Source: Methylobacterium sp. E-066 (GTDB lineage Bacteria; Pseudomonadota; Alphaproteobacteria; Rhizobiales; Beijerinckiaceae). From it: DNA of 46,140 nucleotides. Each line of letters opens with the position of its first letter. Position 1 is the first letter of the stretch. The DNA is taken from the NCBI RefSeq assembly GCF_022829635.1, contig NZ_JAKSYO010000107.1, forward strand, positions 1 to 46,140, written 5' to 3'. Position numbers and translations under genes: made by a program. Under the pieces are notes generated by a model. That model ran no database searches, was not told where the DNA came from, and worked only from the letters and a program-made list of their open reading frames with translations. Positions 10,794 to 19,983 of this stretch are shown piece by piece.

Positions 10794-13409
10794 ATGCCGC
10801 CGAATCAGGTCCCCGAAAGCGGCCTCGATCTCGATGTGCTCGCGTCCGACGCGCTGGATCGCCTCGACAAGGGCGTGATCGGCCTCGATGCGGACGGCAC
10901 GGTCGTGGTGTTCAGCGAGGGCGCGAGCGCGCTCTCGGGCCTGTCGCGCGAGTCGGTGCTGGGCCGCAATTATTTCCGCGAGGTGATGCCGGGCACCAAC
11001 GTGCCGAGCTTCCGCGGTCGCTTCCTCGCCGGCACCCGCCGGGGCGCCCTGGATGAGAGCTTCGACTACGTGTTCGGCCGGCTGCCCCAGCCCCTGCGGG
11101 CGCGGGTCCACATGCGCCACGGCACGGCGGCCGAGACCGGCCCGGTCACCTGGCTGACCATCGACCCGATCGAGAGCCTCGGCGCCGGGCTGCCCCGCGA
11201 GGCCGTGATGGCGGCGATCGGCCGGCGGGCGCGGGCCGAGCCGGTGGATGCCAGCCATTGCGAGCGCGAGCCGATCCACATCCCGGGCTCGATCCAGCCC
11301 AACGCCGTCATGATCGCGGCCGATGTCGAGACCCTGCAGGTCCTGGCCTATTCGGCCAATGTCGACGAGATCGTCGATCCCCTGGATCCGCCCTTGGCCG
11401 GCCGCCCCCTCGGGGACGTGCTGCCCCGGGACTTCGTCGAGGCCATCCGGGCGCGCTTGGCCGCCGGCACCCTGGCGGACGGCCATTCCGCCCGCCGCCG
11501 GCTGACCCTGGCCGGCCGCGGCGCGCCCTATTACGCAGTCGCCCACGCCCATGCCGGACGGGTGATCGTCGAGCTGGAACTCGAGCCCGAATCCGTCGAC
11601 GACTTCCCGACCGCCAGCCAGGTCGATACCGAGCTCGCCGTCGGCCGCCTGCGCGAGGCCGAGACCCTGGTCGACGCCGCCCGCATCGCCGCCCTGGAGA
11701 TCCGGGCGCTCACCGGCTTCGAGGCGGTGCTGGTCTACCGGTTCGACACCGATTGGAACGGCGAGGCGGTGGCCGAGGACAAGGTGCCGAACTGGTCGCG
11801 CAGCCTGCTCGGCCTGCGCTTCCCGGCCTCCGACATCCCCGCCCAGGCCCGCGCGCTCTACACGAGGGCCAAGAACCGATTCGTGATCGACCGGGACAGC
11901 GTGCCGGTCGGGCTGGTGGCGGCCCCCGATGCCGGCAACGGCCCGATCGACCTGACCTTCGCCCAGCATCGCACGCTGTCGCCGATCCACTTGGAGTACC
12001 AGCGCAATCTCGGCGTGAACGGCTCGATGTCGATCTCGATCATGGTCGAGGGCCGGCTCTGGGGCCTGATGATCGGCCATCACCGCCGCCCGCACTATGT
12101 GACGCCCGAGACCCGCTCGGCGGCCACCGTCCTCACCGATGCCTTCGCCATGCGGGTGCAGGAGATCGAGTCGCGCCGGCTCTGGGCCGAGCGGCAGGCC
12201 CATCTCGCCGTCGAGGGCCGGCTGGTGCGCGGCCTGACCCGGTCCGACGACTTCGTGGCCGCCCTGACCGCCGGCCACGTCACCCTGCTCGACCTGTTCA
12301 GCGCCACCGGCGCCGGCATCGTCTCGGGGGATCGGGTCACGCTGATCGGCCGGTCGCCGCCCGCCGACATGATCGCCCGGATCGCCGGCTGGCTCCGGGA
12401 CCGGCTGCCCGCCGGCGAGACCCAGTACAACAGCATCACCTTCACCGCCGAGTACCTGGAGGCGGCCCCCTACCGGGAGATCGCCAGCGGCCTCCTCGCC
12501 GCCTTCGTGGACGAGTCCCGCGAGACCCTGCTGCTCTGGTTCCGGCCGGAGGTACCCAGCACGGTGACCTGGGGCGGCGACCCGCGCAAACCCGTGCTCG
12601 CCGGCAGCGGCCCGGTGGCGCTGCTGCCGCGCCGCTCGTTCGAGCGCTGGGTCGAGGAGCGCACGGGCTACGCCAGCGCCTGGGCGGAATGGCAGGTCCA
12701 GCTCGCCGGCTCGCTCGCCGAGGCGGTCGAGGGCGTGGTGCTGCGCCAGCGCCGCAAGATCGACGAGCTGACGAGCCTGCTCGCCGAGAAGGAGCGCCTG
12801 CTGGAGCAGAAGGATCTGCTGACCCGGGAGATCGACCATCGGGTCAAGAACTCGCTGCAGATCGTCTCGGCCTTCCTGCAGATGCAGCGCCGGCAGATCA
12901 CCGACGCCGAGGCCCGGCAGGCCTTCGCCGACACCTCCGCCCGGGTGATGAGCGTCGCGCGCGTGCACGACAGCCTGTACCAGGCCGAGCGGGTCGACGA
13001 GGTCGATCTCGGTCAGACCATCGAGAACCTGTGCAACGACCTCGCGGGCCTCGCGGGCGAGGGCCACGCCGTCGATCTCTCGGCCGAGCCCGGCCTGATG
13101 GTGCCCTACCGCAAGGCGGTGGCGCTCTCGCTGATCGCCACGGAACTCGTCACCAACGCGTTCAAGTACGCCGCCAACCCGTCCGGCGGCGGCCGCGTCG
13201 AGGTCAGCGTCTCGGCTTCCGGTCCTGGCGAGGTCCAGCTCCGGGTCTGCGACGACGGCGCCGGCCTGCCCGACGACTGGGCCGACGCCAAGGCGCGCGG
13301 CAAGGGCTCGGGCCTCGGCATGAAGCTGATCCGGGCGATGCTCGACCAGATCAACGCCCGGCTCGATGTGGCGAACAATCCGGGTGCGTGCTTCACCATC
13401 ACCGCGTGA
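10794..13409 (+). CDS. Bacteriophytochrome histidine kinase with N-terminal PYP-like domain
   Basis: The product has 871 residues. Residues 15-125 align without gaps to photoactive yellow protein (PYP) over the core: GRNYFREVMPGT matches PYP GKNFFKDVAPCT. PYP chromophore residues are replaced (Y42 by F40, E46 by A44, T50 by S48, R52 by L50, the linking C69 by G67). A bacteriophytochrome core follows. PAS_2 carries the bilin-attachment cysteine C156 before EREPIHIPGS, GAF has PASDIP at 344-349 and SPIH at 396-399, and PHY has tongue motifs WGGDP and PRRSF near 593-616. The kinase is of the HisKA_2/HWE-related type, with EIDHRVKN (phospho-acceptor H682) and an ATPase domain (N-box near 784-793, GSGLG 838-842). 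It resembles the Ppr family of PYP-phytochrome fusions. No heme oxygenase or response regulator gene is adjacent. Confidence 0.93.
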   Translation: MPPNQVPESGLDLDVLASDALDRLDKGVIGLDADGTVVVFSEGASALSGLSRESVLGRNYFREVMPGTNVPSFRGRFLAGTRRGALDESFDYVFGRLPQPLRARVHMRHGTAAETGPVTWLTIDPIESLGAGLPREAVMAAIGRRARAEPVDASHCEREPIHIPGSIQPNAVMIAADVETLQVLAYSANVDEIVDPLDPPLAGRPLGDVLPRDFVEAIRARLAAGTLADGHSARRRLTLAGRGAPYYAVAHAHAGRVIVELELEPESVDDFPTASQVDTELAVGRLREAETLVDAARIAALEIRALTGFEAVLVYRFDTDWNGEAVAEDKVPNWSRSLLGLRFPASDIPAQARALYTRAKNRFVIDRDSVPVGLVAAPDAGNGPIDLTFAQHRTLSPIHLEYQRNLGVNGSMSISIMVEGRLWGLMIGHHRRPHYVTPETRSAATVLTDAFAMRVQEIESRRLWAERQAHLAVEGRLVRGLTRSDDFVAALTAGHVTLLDLFSATGAGIVSGDRVTLIGRSPPADMIARIAGWLRDRLPAGETQYNSITFTAEYLEAAPYREIASGLLAAFVDESRETLLLWFRPEVPSTVTWGGDPRKPVLAGSGPVALLPRRSFERWVEERTGYASAWAEWQVQLAGSLAEAVEGVVLRQRRKIDELTSLLAEKERLLEQKDLLTREIDHRVKNSLQIVSAFLQMQRRQITDAEARQAFADTSARVMSVARVHDSLYQAERVDEVDLGQTIENLCNDLAGLAGEGHAVDLSAEPGLMVPYRKAVALSLIATELVTNAFKYAANPSGGGRVEVSVSASGPGEVQLRVCDDGAGLPDDWADAKARGKGSGLGMKLIRAMLDQINARLDVANNPGACFTITA

Positions 13410-13416
13410 TCGCCAC

Positions 13417-13508
13417 CGTCATTGCGAGCGCAGCGAAGCAACCCAGTGCAGCGCGCGCCCTCAGATCGTAGCGTGTCCCTCGGTTGCTTCGCTGCGCTCG
13501 CAATGACG
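13417..13508. repeat. Inverted-repeat element R3, copy 1
   Basis: Two perfect 27-base inverted arms (13417-13443 and 13482-13508) begin and end with CGTCATTGCGAGCGC / GCGCTCGCAATGACG, with a 38-base spacer. It lies between the convergent phytochrome and gmk genes. It may also end transcripts as a large hairpin, but no T-run follows. Confidence 0.85.
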
Positions 13509-13518
13509 GGTTGGAAGC

Positions 13519-14184
13519 TCAGGCCTCCGCCTCCGCCAGCAGCCCGTCGACGAACGGTGCCAGCCCGGTCCGGCGCGCCCGCTTCAGCCGCTCGGCCAGA
13601 AGAATCCCCTGGAGTGCCTTGAAGGCGTCCTGCAGATCCTCGTTGACGATCACGTAATCGTACTCGCTCCAGCGCTGGATCTCGGTCCGGGCGTTGGCGA
13701 GCCGCTTCTCGATCGTCTCGGCCGAATCCTCGGCCCGGCGCTCCAGGCGCTGGCGCAGCTCGGCCATGCTGGGCGGCAGGATGAACACCGTCACCACGTC
13801 CTGGGCGAGCTTGGCCCGCACCTGGCGGGTGCCCTGGTAGTCGATGTCGAAGATCATGTCCCGGCCCGAGCCCAAAACCTTCTCCACCGGGCGGCGGGGC
13901 GTGCCGTAGTAATTGCCGTGGACCTCGGCCCATTCGAGCAGGTCGTCGCGGCTGCGCAGGTCCTCGAACGCTTCCCGGTCGATGAAATGGTAGTGCCGCC
14001 CGTCGATCTCGGAGGGCCGGCGCGACCGCGTGGTGACGGAGATCGACACGTCGAGCGCCCAGGCGGGATCCTGTGCGATCGCCCGGGTCAGCGTGGTCTT
14101 GCCCGCCCCCGAAGGCGAGGACAGGATCAGGATCAACCCACGCCGCGCGATGGTGTCGGAGACGCTCTTGGCCGGCTCGGTCAT
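13519..14184 (-). CDS. gmk: Guanylate kinase
   Basis: Guanylate kinase converts GMP and ATP to GDP and ADP in purine nucleotide synthesis. The 221-residue product has the P-loop [10 protein letters not shown] at 22-31. The GMP-binding segment follows, with [19 protein letters not shown], the family signature, near 48-66. The reading frame extends upstream, but that part overlaps yicC, so the ATG at 14184 is used. It is 43 bases downstream of yicC on the same strand, the usual alphaproteobacterial order. Confidence 0.96.
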   Translation of the reverse strand: MTEPAKSVSDTIARRGLILILSSPSGAGKTTLTRAIAQDPAWALDVSISVTTRSRRPSEIDGRHYHFIDREAFEDLRSRDDLLEWAEVHGNYYGTPRRPVEKVLGSGRDMIFDIDYQGTRQVRAKLAQDVVTVFILPPSMAELRQRLERRAEDSAETIEKRLANARTEIQRWSEYDYVIVNEDLQDAFKALQGILLAERLKRARRTGLAPFVDGLLAEAEA

Positions 14185-14227
14185 CCGCGCGGCTCCGTCC
14201 TGTGGTGCATGGTCCGGTCCCAAAAAG

Positions 14228-15106
14228 TCATTCGATGTTCTGGACCTGCTCGCGGAACTGCTCGACCACCGCCTTGAGGTCGAGCCCGATCCGCGACAGG
14301 CTGATGTCATTGGCCTTGGCGCACAGGGTGTTGGCCTCGCGGCCGAATTCCTGCGCGAGGAAATCGAGCCGCCGGCCGATCGCGCCGCCGGCGGCGAGCA
14401 GGTCGCGGGCGCTGGCGACATGGGCGTGCAGCCGGTCCAGCTCCTCGCGCACGTCCGCCTTGCCGGCGAGCAGCATCGCCTCCTGGTGCAGGCGGTCCGG
14501 GTCGAGGTTGGTTCCGCCCAGGGCCTCGATGGCGGCCACCAGCCGGGCGCGCACCGCCTCGGGCTTGCGCGCCGGGTTGTCCTCGGCGGCCCGGGTCAAT
14601 TCGGCGATCCGCTCGACCTGCGCGGTGACCACCTCGGCGAGCTGGCGCCCCTCGGCCCGGCGGGCCTCGACCAGATCGGCCACCACCCGGACGACGCCCG
14701 CGGCGAGATCCCGGGCGAGCGAGTCGGTCTCGGCCGCCGCCTCGTCCTCGACCTCGATCACCCCGCGCACGCCGAGCAGCCCGTCCATCGTGGCCGGGGC
14801 GACGCCCTCGGGCACCGGCACCCGGGCGACCGCCTGCGCGAGGCTCGCCAGCAGGCCCTCGTTGATCCGCACCCGGGCGGCCTGCTCCGGCTTGGTCAGA
14901 GTCAGGGTGAGTTGGCACTGGCCCCGGGCCAGGGTTTTTTGCAGGGCGGTGCGCGCGGTCTCGCCGAGCGCGTCATAGCCGGCCGGGACGCGGATGCGCA
15001 CGTCGAGGCCGCGCCCGTTGACGCTCCGGACCTCCCAGGCCCATTGCACCGCCCCGGTGGTGCCCGCCGCCCGGGCGAACCCGGTCATGCTCGCGATCTG
15101 GGCCAT
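14228..15106 (-). CDS. yicC: YicC/YloC family endoribonuclease
   Basis: The 292-residue product starts with MTGFARA (7-13), the conserved N-terminal signature of the family. It ends with a C-terminal domain (DUF1732) containing [11 protein letters not shown] and [18 protein letters not shown]. coli YicC and B. subtilis YloC have been reported as endoribonucleases. The gene lies directly upstream of gmk, the conserved position. The pair is bracketed by two R3 repeats. Confidence 0.93.
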   Translation of the reverse strand: MAQIASMTGFARAAGTTGAVQWAWEVRSVNGRGLDVRIRVPAGYDALGETARTALQKTLARGQCQLTLTLTKPEQAARVRINEGLLASLAQAVARVPVPEGVAPATMDGLLGVRGVIEVEDEAAAETDSLARDLAAGVVRVVADLVEARRAEGRQLAEVVTAQVERIAELTRAAEDNPARKPEAVRARLVAAIEALGGTNLDPDRLHQEAMLLAGKADVREELDRLHAHVASARDLLAAGGAIGRRLDFLAQEFGREANTLCAKANDISLSRIGLDLKAVVEQFREQVQNIE

Positions 15107-15217
15107 GCCGACCCCCCGTCCTCAAGAAGATCGGGGCCTGTAGCACGGATCGGTTCGGGGGGAAGAGGTGGCGGGATCGAGTCCGAAGGTCGGACGGCCC
15201 GGGTCCGATCATCACGC

Positions 15218-15309
15218 CGTCATTGCGAGCGCAGCGAAGCAACCCAGTGACGCGCTCCGTTTTGCGATCGCGCGCTGCCCTGGGTTGCTTCGCTGCGCTC
15301 GCAATGACG
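15218..15309. repeat. Inverted-repeat element R3, copy 2
   Basis: Two perfect 29-base inverted arms (15218-15246 and 15281-15309) share their sequence with copy 1 at 13417-13508. The spacer is 34 bases and unrelated to the spacer of copy 1. It sits between mltG and yicC. Together the two copies flank the yicC-gmk pair. Confidence 0.85.
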
Positions 15310-15352
15310 GAGAGAGCTACGGTCGCGCCTCGGCGCGTATCCCACCCGATTT

Positions 15353-15463
15353 CCTCATCCTGAGGTGCTGCGCAGCAACCTCGAAGGAGCCCTCCAGGGA
15401 TCGCGCGGCTGGCTGGAGGCCTCCTTCGCGGGCTTCGCTTCGCGACGCCACCTCAGGATGAGG
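15353..15463. repeat. Nested long hairpin element (family R4)
   Basis: The outer arms CCTCATCCTGAGGTG (15353-15367) and its reverse complement (15449-15463) enclose two inner inverted pairs: CGAAGGAG/CTCCTTCG (15382-15389, 15421-15428) and CCTCCAG/CTGGAGG (15391-15397, 15413-15419). The element is unrelated in sequence to R3, which lies 43 bases away. It is non-coding and just downstream of the mltG stop. Confidence 0.8.
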
Positions 15464-15513
15464 GCGTGTTTGGGAAGCCCGTTTGATAGCGCCCGATGCT
15501 CCGAACCGTCCGC

Positions 15514-16932
15514 TTATCGCCGCCCGCGCGGGGCCGGCGTCGGGTCGGCGAGCGCCGGGACGGTCTTGGGCGAGCCGAGATCGTAGCTGCGGTTCTTCAG
15601 CGGATCGAGCCGCGTGCCCTCGGAGGCGTCGAAGGCGCGGGTGCCCGGCGTTCCGGAATCGAGGGCGAAGGCCGCGTTGGTGTTCGGCGCGGTGCCCGGC
15701 GCGAAGGCCGAGGCGCGGCCGGGGACGCTCGGGTCGGGGCCCGGCTCGACCTTGTCGACCGAATCCGCCGGCGGCGCCTGGCGGCTCTTCTCGACGGCGC
15801 GCCAGCGGGCGACATTTCGCTGGTGGCCTTCCAGCGAATCGGCGAAGGCGTGGCCGCCGCTGCCGTCGGCGACGAAGTACAGGTCCTTGGTCCGGGACGG
15901 GTTGGCCACCGCCTCCAAGGCGGCCTTGCCGGGATTGGCGATCGGCCCCGGGGGCAGGCCCTCGATCGCGTAGGTGTTGTACGGGGTCGGCCGATCGATC
16001 TCGGAGCGCAGGATGCCGCGCCCGAGGGTGCCGCGGCCGCCCACCAGCCCGTACACGATGGTCGGGTCGGATTGCAGCTTCATCCGCTTGTTCAGGCGGT
16101 TGATGAACACGCCGGCGACCCGGGGCCGCTCGTCGGCCCGGCCGGTCTCCTTCTCGACGATCGAGGCCAGGGTGACCATCTCGGCCGGGGTCCGCACCGG
16201 CACGTCGGCGCTGCGCCGGAGCCAGATCTGGTTCAGCACCTCACGCTGCTTGGCCCGCATCAGGTTGACGATCTGCTGGCGGGTGGCGCCGCGCTCGAAC
16301 TTGTAGGTGTCGGGCAGGAGCGAGCCCTCGGGCGGGATCTCGTTGATCTCGCCGGAGAGGATGTCGTTGTCGTTGAGCCGCGTGACGATCTGCTCGGAGG
16401 TCAGGCCCTCCGGGAAGGTGATCGCATGCTGCACCTGCCGGCCGGTGGTGACCGTGTCGAGGGCGTCGGCGATGCTCGCATGGGCCTTGAACATGTACTC
16501 GCCGGCCCGGAGCGCCGGCCGGCCGCCGAAGCGGGCGGCGAACTCGAACAGGCCGGTATGGTCGATCACGCCCTCGCGCTTCAGCGCCTCGGCGATCTCG
16601 CCGGTGCCGCTATGGGGCGGGATCACCACGACCTTGTCGGCATTGAGCGGCCCCGGCTCGCGGACCTGGCGCTGGAACAGGGTGATCCCGATCATCGCCG
16701 CGATGGCGATGACCACCGCGAAGGTGAGGGCGCCGCTGATGATGCCGACGAGGCCGCTGCGCTCGCGCACCGGCTTCTCCGGCGGCGGCGGCGCGGCGGT
16801 CGGCTTGATCGCCTCGCCCGGCGAGCGCGGCGAGAGCCGCTGCGGCAGGGCGGGCTCGTCGCCCGGATCCTGCGCGATCGAATCCTGTGAGATCCTCTCG
16901 GGCGCGGGCGTCTTTGAGCGGCGGAAGAACAT
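15514..16932 (-). CDS. mltG: Endolytic murein transglycosylase MltG
   Basis: MltG cuts growing glycan strands at the inner membrane and limits their length. The 472-residue product has a Pro-rich cytoplasmic N-terminus and one membrane segment (about 60-86). A LysM-like part and the YceG catalytic domain follow. EGSLLPDTYKF (202-212) and ASIVEKETG (256-264) are the family motifs; E260 or E262 corresponds to the catalytic glutamate. The C-terminal 70 residues are a low-complexity extension beyond the E. coli length. In many alphaproteobacteria the order is fabF-mltG-yicC-gmk; here mutM, not fabF, is upstream. Confidence 0.95.
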   Translation of the reverse strand: MFFRRSKTPAPERISQDSIAQDPGDEPALPQRLSPRSPGEAIKPTAAPPPPEKPVRERSGLVGIISGALTFAVVIAIAAMIGITLFQRQVREPGPLNADKVVVIPPHSGTGEIAEALKREGVIDHTGLFEFAARFGGRPALRAGEYMFKAHASIADALDTVTTGRQVQHAITFPEGLTSEQIVTRLNDNDILSGEINEIPPEGSLLPDTYKFERGATRQQIVNLMRAKQREVLNQIWLRRSADVPVRTPAEMVTLASIVEKETGRADERPRVAGVFINRLNKRMKLQSDPTIVYGLVGGRGTLGRGILRSEIDRPTPYNTYAIEGLPPGPIANPGKAALEAVANPSRTKDLYFVADGSGGHAFADSLEGHQRNVARWRAVEKSRQAPPADSVDKVEPGPDPSVPGRASAFAPGTAPNTNAAFALDSGTPGTRAFDASEGTRLDPLKNRSYDLGSPKTVPALADPTPAPRGRR

Positions 16933-17130
16933 CGCGTTCCTGTCTAGATCATCATCCCGAACGCCGGCTGCCGGCCTTCGGGAAGACGACGATGCAACAC
17001 CGGGCCCGCGCGACCCGTCTCGTGCCGCGGGGCGGCACCGGCGGCCCGCAACCGGGTGCGCGCGTCGAGATCCGCGACCCTAGCCGGGTTTGTGGCGAAA
17101 ATGCCGTTCTGCGCTGCGAGAGCCGGCCGA

Positions 17131-18021
17131 TCAGGTCGCCGGCTGGCAGGTCGCGCAGAAGAAGGTCGAGCGGTTCGCCTGGACGATCCGGGTGATCGCG
17201 CCGCCGCAGCCCGGGTGGCGGCAGGGCTCGCCGACCCGGTCGTAGACCCGGAAGGCGTGCTGGAACGCCCCGGCGCTGCCATCGGTGTGGGCGTAGTCGC
17301 GCAACGTCGAGCCGCCGGCTTTCACGGCCTCCTGCAGCACCTGCACGATCGCCTTGGCGAGGGCGTTGGCCTTGGGCGTCGGCCGCCCGTCGGGCTTGGC
17401 CAGGAGGCCGGCCGGGGTCTCCGGGTGCAGGCGCGCCCGGTGCAGGGCCTCGCAGACATAGATGTTGCCCAGGCCCGCAATCAGGCGCTGGTCGAGGAGC
17501 GCGGCCTTGAGCGGCGCGATCTTGTGCCGGAACAGGCCGGCGATCACCGCCCCGGTCAGCCCGTCCAGGGGTTCAACTCCCATGTTGGCGAAGTGGCGGC
17601 AGGCCGCCAGGGTCTCGCTCGGAACCAGGTCCATGAAGCCGAAGCGGCGGGCGTCGTTGTAGGTCACGGTGGCGCCGGTGCTCATCGCCATGACCACGTG
17701 GTCGTGCTTGGGCGTGCCCTGTGCCCCCTCCAGGTAGAAATCCCCCGGCGACAGGTTGCGTCCGTCGGGCAAGGCCACGTCGAACCGGCCGCTCATGCCG
17801 AGATGCATGATCAGCGTCTCGCCCGAATCGAGGGCGGCGGTGAGGTACTTCGCCCGGCGGGTGAGATCGGTCACGGTCCGCCCCTCCAGCCGCGCCACGA
17901 ATCGCTCGGGGAACGGGAAGCGCAGATTCGGCCGGCGCAGGGTCACCCGGCTGAACCGGGCGCCGACCATCGCGGGCACCAGGCCCCGCCGTACCGTCTC
18001 GACCTCGGGAAGCTCCGGCAT
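17131..18021 (-). CDS. mutM: Formamidopyrimidine-DNA glycosylase MutM (Fpg)
   Basis: MutM removes 8-oxoguanine and formamidopyrimidines from DNA and nicks the abasic site. The 296-residue product begins [14 protein letters not shown], where the N-terminal Pro, after Met removal, is the catalytic nucleophile. It carries the middle helix-two-turn-helix region and a C-terminal zinc finger with four cysteines, C-x4-C and C-x2-C, in the last 30 residues. The frame continues upstream through smr, but the MPELPE start is decisive. The ribosome-binding site is weak and an A-run precedes the ATG. It lies 124 bases after smr on the same strand. Confidence 0.97.
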   Translation of the reverse strand: MPELPEVETVRRGLVPAMVGARFSRVTLRRPNLRFPFPERFVARLEGRTVTDLTRRAKYLTAALDSGETLIMHLGMSGRFDVALPDGRNLSPGDFYLEGAQGTPKHDHVVMAMSTGATVTYNDARRFGFMDLVPSETLAACRHFANMGVEPLDGLTGAVIAGLFRHKIAPLKAALLDQRLIAGLGNIYVCEALHRARLHPETPAGLLAKPDGRPTPKANALAKAIVQVLQEAVKAGGSTLRDYAHTDGSAGAFQHAFRVYDRVGEPCRHPGCGGAITRIVQANRSTFFCATCQPAT

Positions 18022-18145
18022 TTTTTTTCCGAGACTTTTTCGTTGGACCGCATGCGCACGCGGTCCGGATATCGAATTCTTCGACGGGAACGGCAACGGC
18101 GCGGTTTGCCGCCCTGTCCGGCGAAGAGCGTGCGAAGGCTGGCGC

Positions 18146-18787
18146 TCAACGCCGGCGAAGTCTGACGTAGAGTGCGCCGCCGCCGCCGTGATGCCGGGCC
18201 GCCTCTTCGAAGCCCAGCACGATGCCCTGCAGCTCGGCGCCGCGCAGCCAATGCGGCACGCTGCGCCGGAGCACCCCCCGCTCGGCGAAGGCGTCGGGAT
18301 AGGCGGAGCCGCCCCTGTCCTGCCCGCCCTTGCCGGTGACGACCAGCACGTAGGCATGCCCGGCGGCCCGGCATCGCAGAAGGAATCCGGTCAGCGCAGC
18401 ATGGGCTTCCGCCTGGACCATCCCGTGCAGGTCGATCCGCGCCTCGACCGCCAGACGCCCCCGGCGCAGCCCGACCTTGGCCTGCCGCTCCAGCCCCGAC
18501 GGCGGGGCATGGCTCTGGAGCGGCGCCTGGTAGGGCGCGGCGGTGACCTTGGGGGGCAGGGCGGCCGCCGGCTTGGGCGGCGGCTTCGGACGAGGCTTCT
18601 TCGCGGTCGGGCTCGCCGACGGCTTCAGGATCGGCGCCGCCAGCGGCGGCATGGTCGCGGTCGGTGCCGGCGGCGCCTCGGGGGGCAGGGTCGCCCGGCC
18701 CGTCAGCGGTGTCACCAGCTTGGCGATCTCGCTCCAGAGCCTCGCCTCCCCGGCGGTCAGCCGGCGCGTACGGCGCGGCGGCCTCAC
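18146..18787 (-). CDS. Smr domain protein
   Basis: The 213-residue product starts at a GTG that overlaps the mltA stop as GTGA, so the two are translationally coupled. The N-terminal half is basic and Pro/Ala-rich. The C-terminal half is an Smr domain with IDLHG, VVTGKGG and the closing [12 protein letters not shown] stretch. Smr domains are endonuclease-like (DNA nicking or RNA cleavage); the role of this single-domain form is not established. The mltA-smr pairing is conserved in Rhizobiales. Confidence 0.9.
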   Translation of the reverse strand: MRPPRRTRRLTAGEARLWSEIAKLVTPLTGRATLPPEAPPAPTATMPPLAAPILKPSASPTAKKPRPKPPPKPAAALPPKVTAAPYQAPLQSHAPPSGLERQAKVGLRRGRLAVEARIDLHGMVQAEAHAALTGFLLRCRAAGHAYVLVVTGKGGQDRGGSAYPDAFAERGVLRRSVPHWLRGAELQGIVLGFEEAARHHGGGGALYVRLRRR

Positions 18788-19965
18788 GGCGCGACCCCGC
18801 GGGCGGGCTTCGGCAGCAGCACCACGAAGCCGATGGCGTCGCGCAGGTTTCCGGCCGCGATTCCGGCCTGCGCCCCGGTGCCGACGAACAGGTCGCCGCG
18901 GGCCGGCCCGACGATCGCCGATCCCGTATCGGCGGCGATGACGAGGCGCCCGGTCTCGCCCGGCGACCCCGCCGGGAGTTGTCCGACGAGCCAGAACGGC
19001 AGGCCGTAGCGCCACAGGCCGCCATCCACCGCCAGGCTGCGCCCGGGCGTCAGCGGCGCGTTGGCGGCGCCGGGCGGCCCGAGCGCCGGGTCGTCCACCG
19101 CGGCGAGGCGGAAGAAAATGTAGGAGGCGTTGGCGCGGATCAGGCGCCGGGCCGTCTCGGGATGCGCCCGCAGCCACGTCGTCCAGCGGGCCAGCGTCAG
19201 GCCCTCCAGGGGCAGGTGGCCCTCCTGCACGATCAGCTTGGCCACCGCCGTGTAGGGCTGGCCGTTGCGTCCGTCATACAGCACCCGGACCGCTCGCCCC
19301 TCGGGCAGGCGGACGCGGCCCGAGCCCTGGACCTGGAGCACCAGCAGGTCGACCGCGTCGCGCAGCCACAGGGTCGGCCGGGCCCGTGCCCCTAGCGCCC
19401 CGTCCTCGATCGCGGCCCGGTCGGGATAGGGCCCGAACCCCTCCGCGGTGGCGCGGGCGGCGCGCAGAGCCGGGTCGAGGCCGGGCCGGGTCTCGCCGGG
19501 TGCCAGCGAGACGAGGTCGTCGGGCCGGGCGAGCACGGGCGTCGGGAAGTCCGGCCCCTGCACGAGCGAGCCCTCCAGTTCCGGCTCGAAATAGCCTGTG
19601 AGAAAACCGGGCCGCTCGGAGCCCGGCTTCACCACCCGGTACGCCTCGAACCGATCCCGGAAGAACGCAGCCGCAGCGTCAGGCGCGACATCCAAGGCGT
19701 CCGCACAGGCCGCCGAGAGGGCAGCGGGATCGCCTGCAACCCCCGTCGGCTGCGGCAGGGGTGGAGGCGGCGCGGCGCAGACCCGGCGGAACGCGTCGAG
19801 CGCAGCCGCGGGTTCGGGGCCGGGAAAGCCCGGCAGGGCCGCGAACGGAACCGGCGTCAGGACCGCGCCGCCGACCTCGGCGGAGGCGGCCGGTGTCGAG
19901 GCGGCTAGGAGAGTCGCGAAGAGGAAAGCCGGAACACCTCCGGACCAGGCACGCAGATTTGGCAC
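18784..19965 (-). CDS. mltA: Membrane-bound lytic murein transglycosylase A (MltA)
   Basis: MltA cleaves peptidoglycan glycan strands to 1,6-anhydromuramyl products. The 393-residue product has an N-terminal signal peptide (about 1-28, cleavage after ASA) without a lipobox cysteine, unlike the E. coli lipoprotein. The MltA domain (GYFEPELEGS near 130) follows. A C-terminal 3D domain contains ADTGSAIVGPARGDLFVG, where the Asp matches the E. coli catalytic Asp. Gene order Tim44-like, mltA, smr is the usual alphaproteobacterial one, with 18 bases separating the first two. Confidence 0.95.
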   Translation of the reverse strand: MPNLRAWSGGVPAFLFATLLAASTPAASAEVGGAVLTPVPFAALPGFPGPEPAAALDAFRRVCAAPPPPLPQPTGVAGDPAALSAACADALDVAPDAAAAFFRDRFEAYRVVKPGSERPGFLTGYFEPELEGSLVQGPDFPTPVLARPDDLVSLAPGETRPGLDPALRAARATAEGFGPYPDRAAIEDGALGARARPTLWLRDAVDLLVLQVQGSGRVRLPEGRAVRVLYDGRNGQPYTAVAKLIVQEGHLPLEGLTLARWTTWLRAHPETARRLIRANASYIFFRLAAVDDPALGPPGAANAPLTPGRSLAVDGGLWRYGLPFWLVGQLPAGSPGETGRLVIAADTGSAIVGPARGDLFVGTGAQAGIAAGNLRDAIGFVVLLPKPARGVAP

Positions 19966-19983
19966 GGCAACGGGGTCACGAAA

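Noticed and set aside
10659..13067. An 802-codon minus-strand frame opposite the phytochrome kinase
   Set aside because: The phytochrome reading frame is unambiguous; the minus frame has the low-complexity look of GC-bias shadows.
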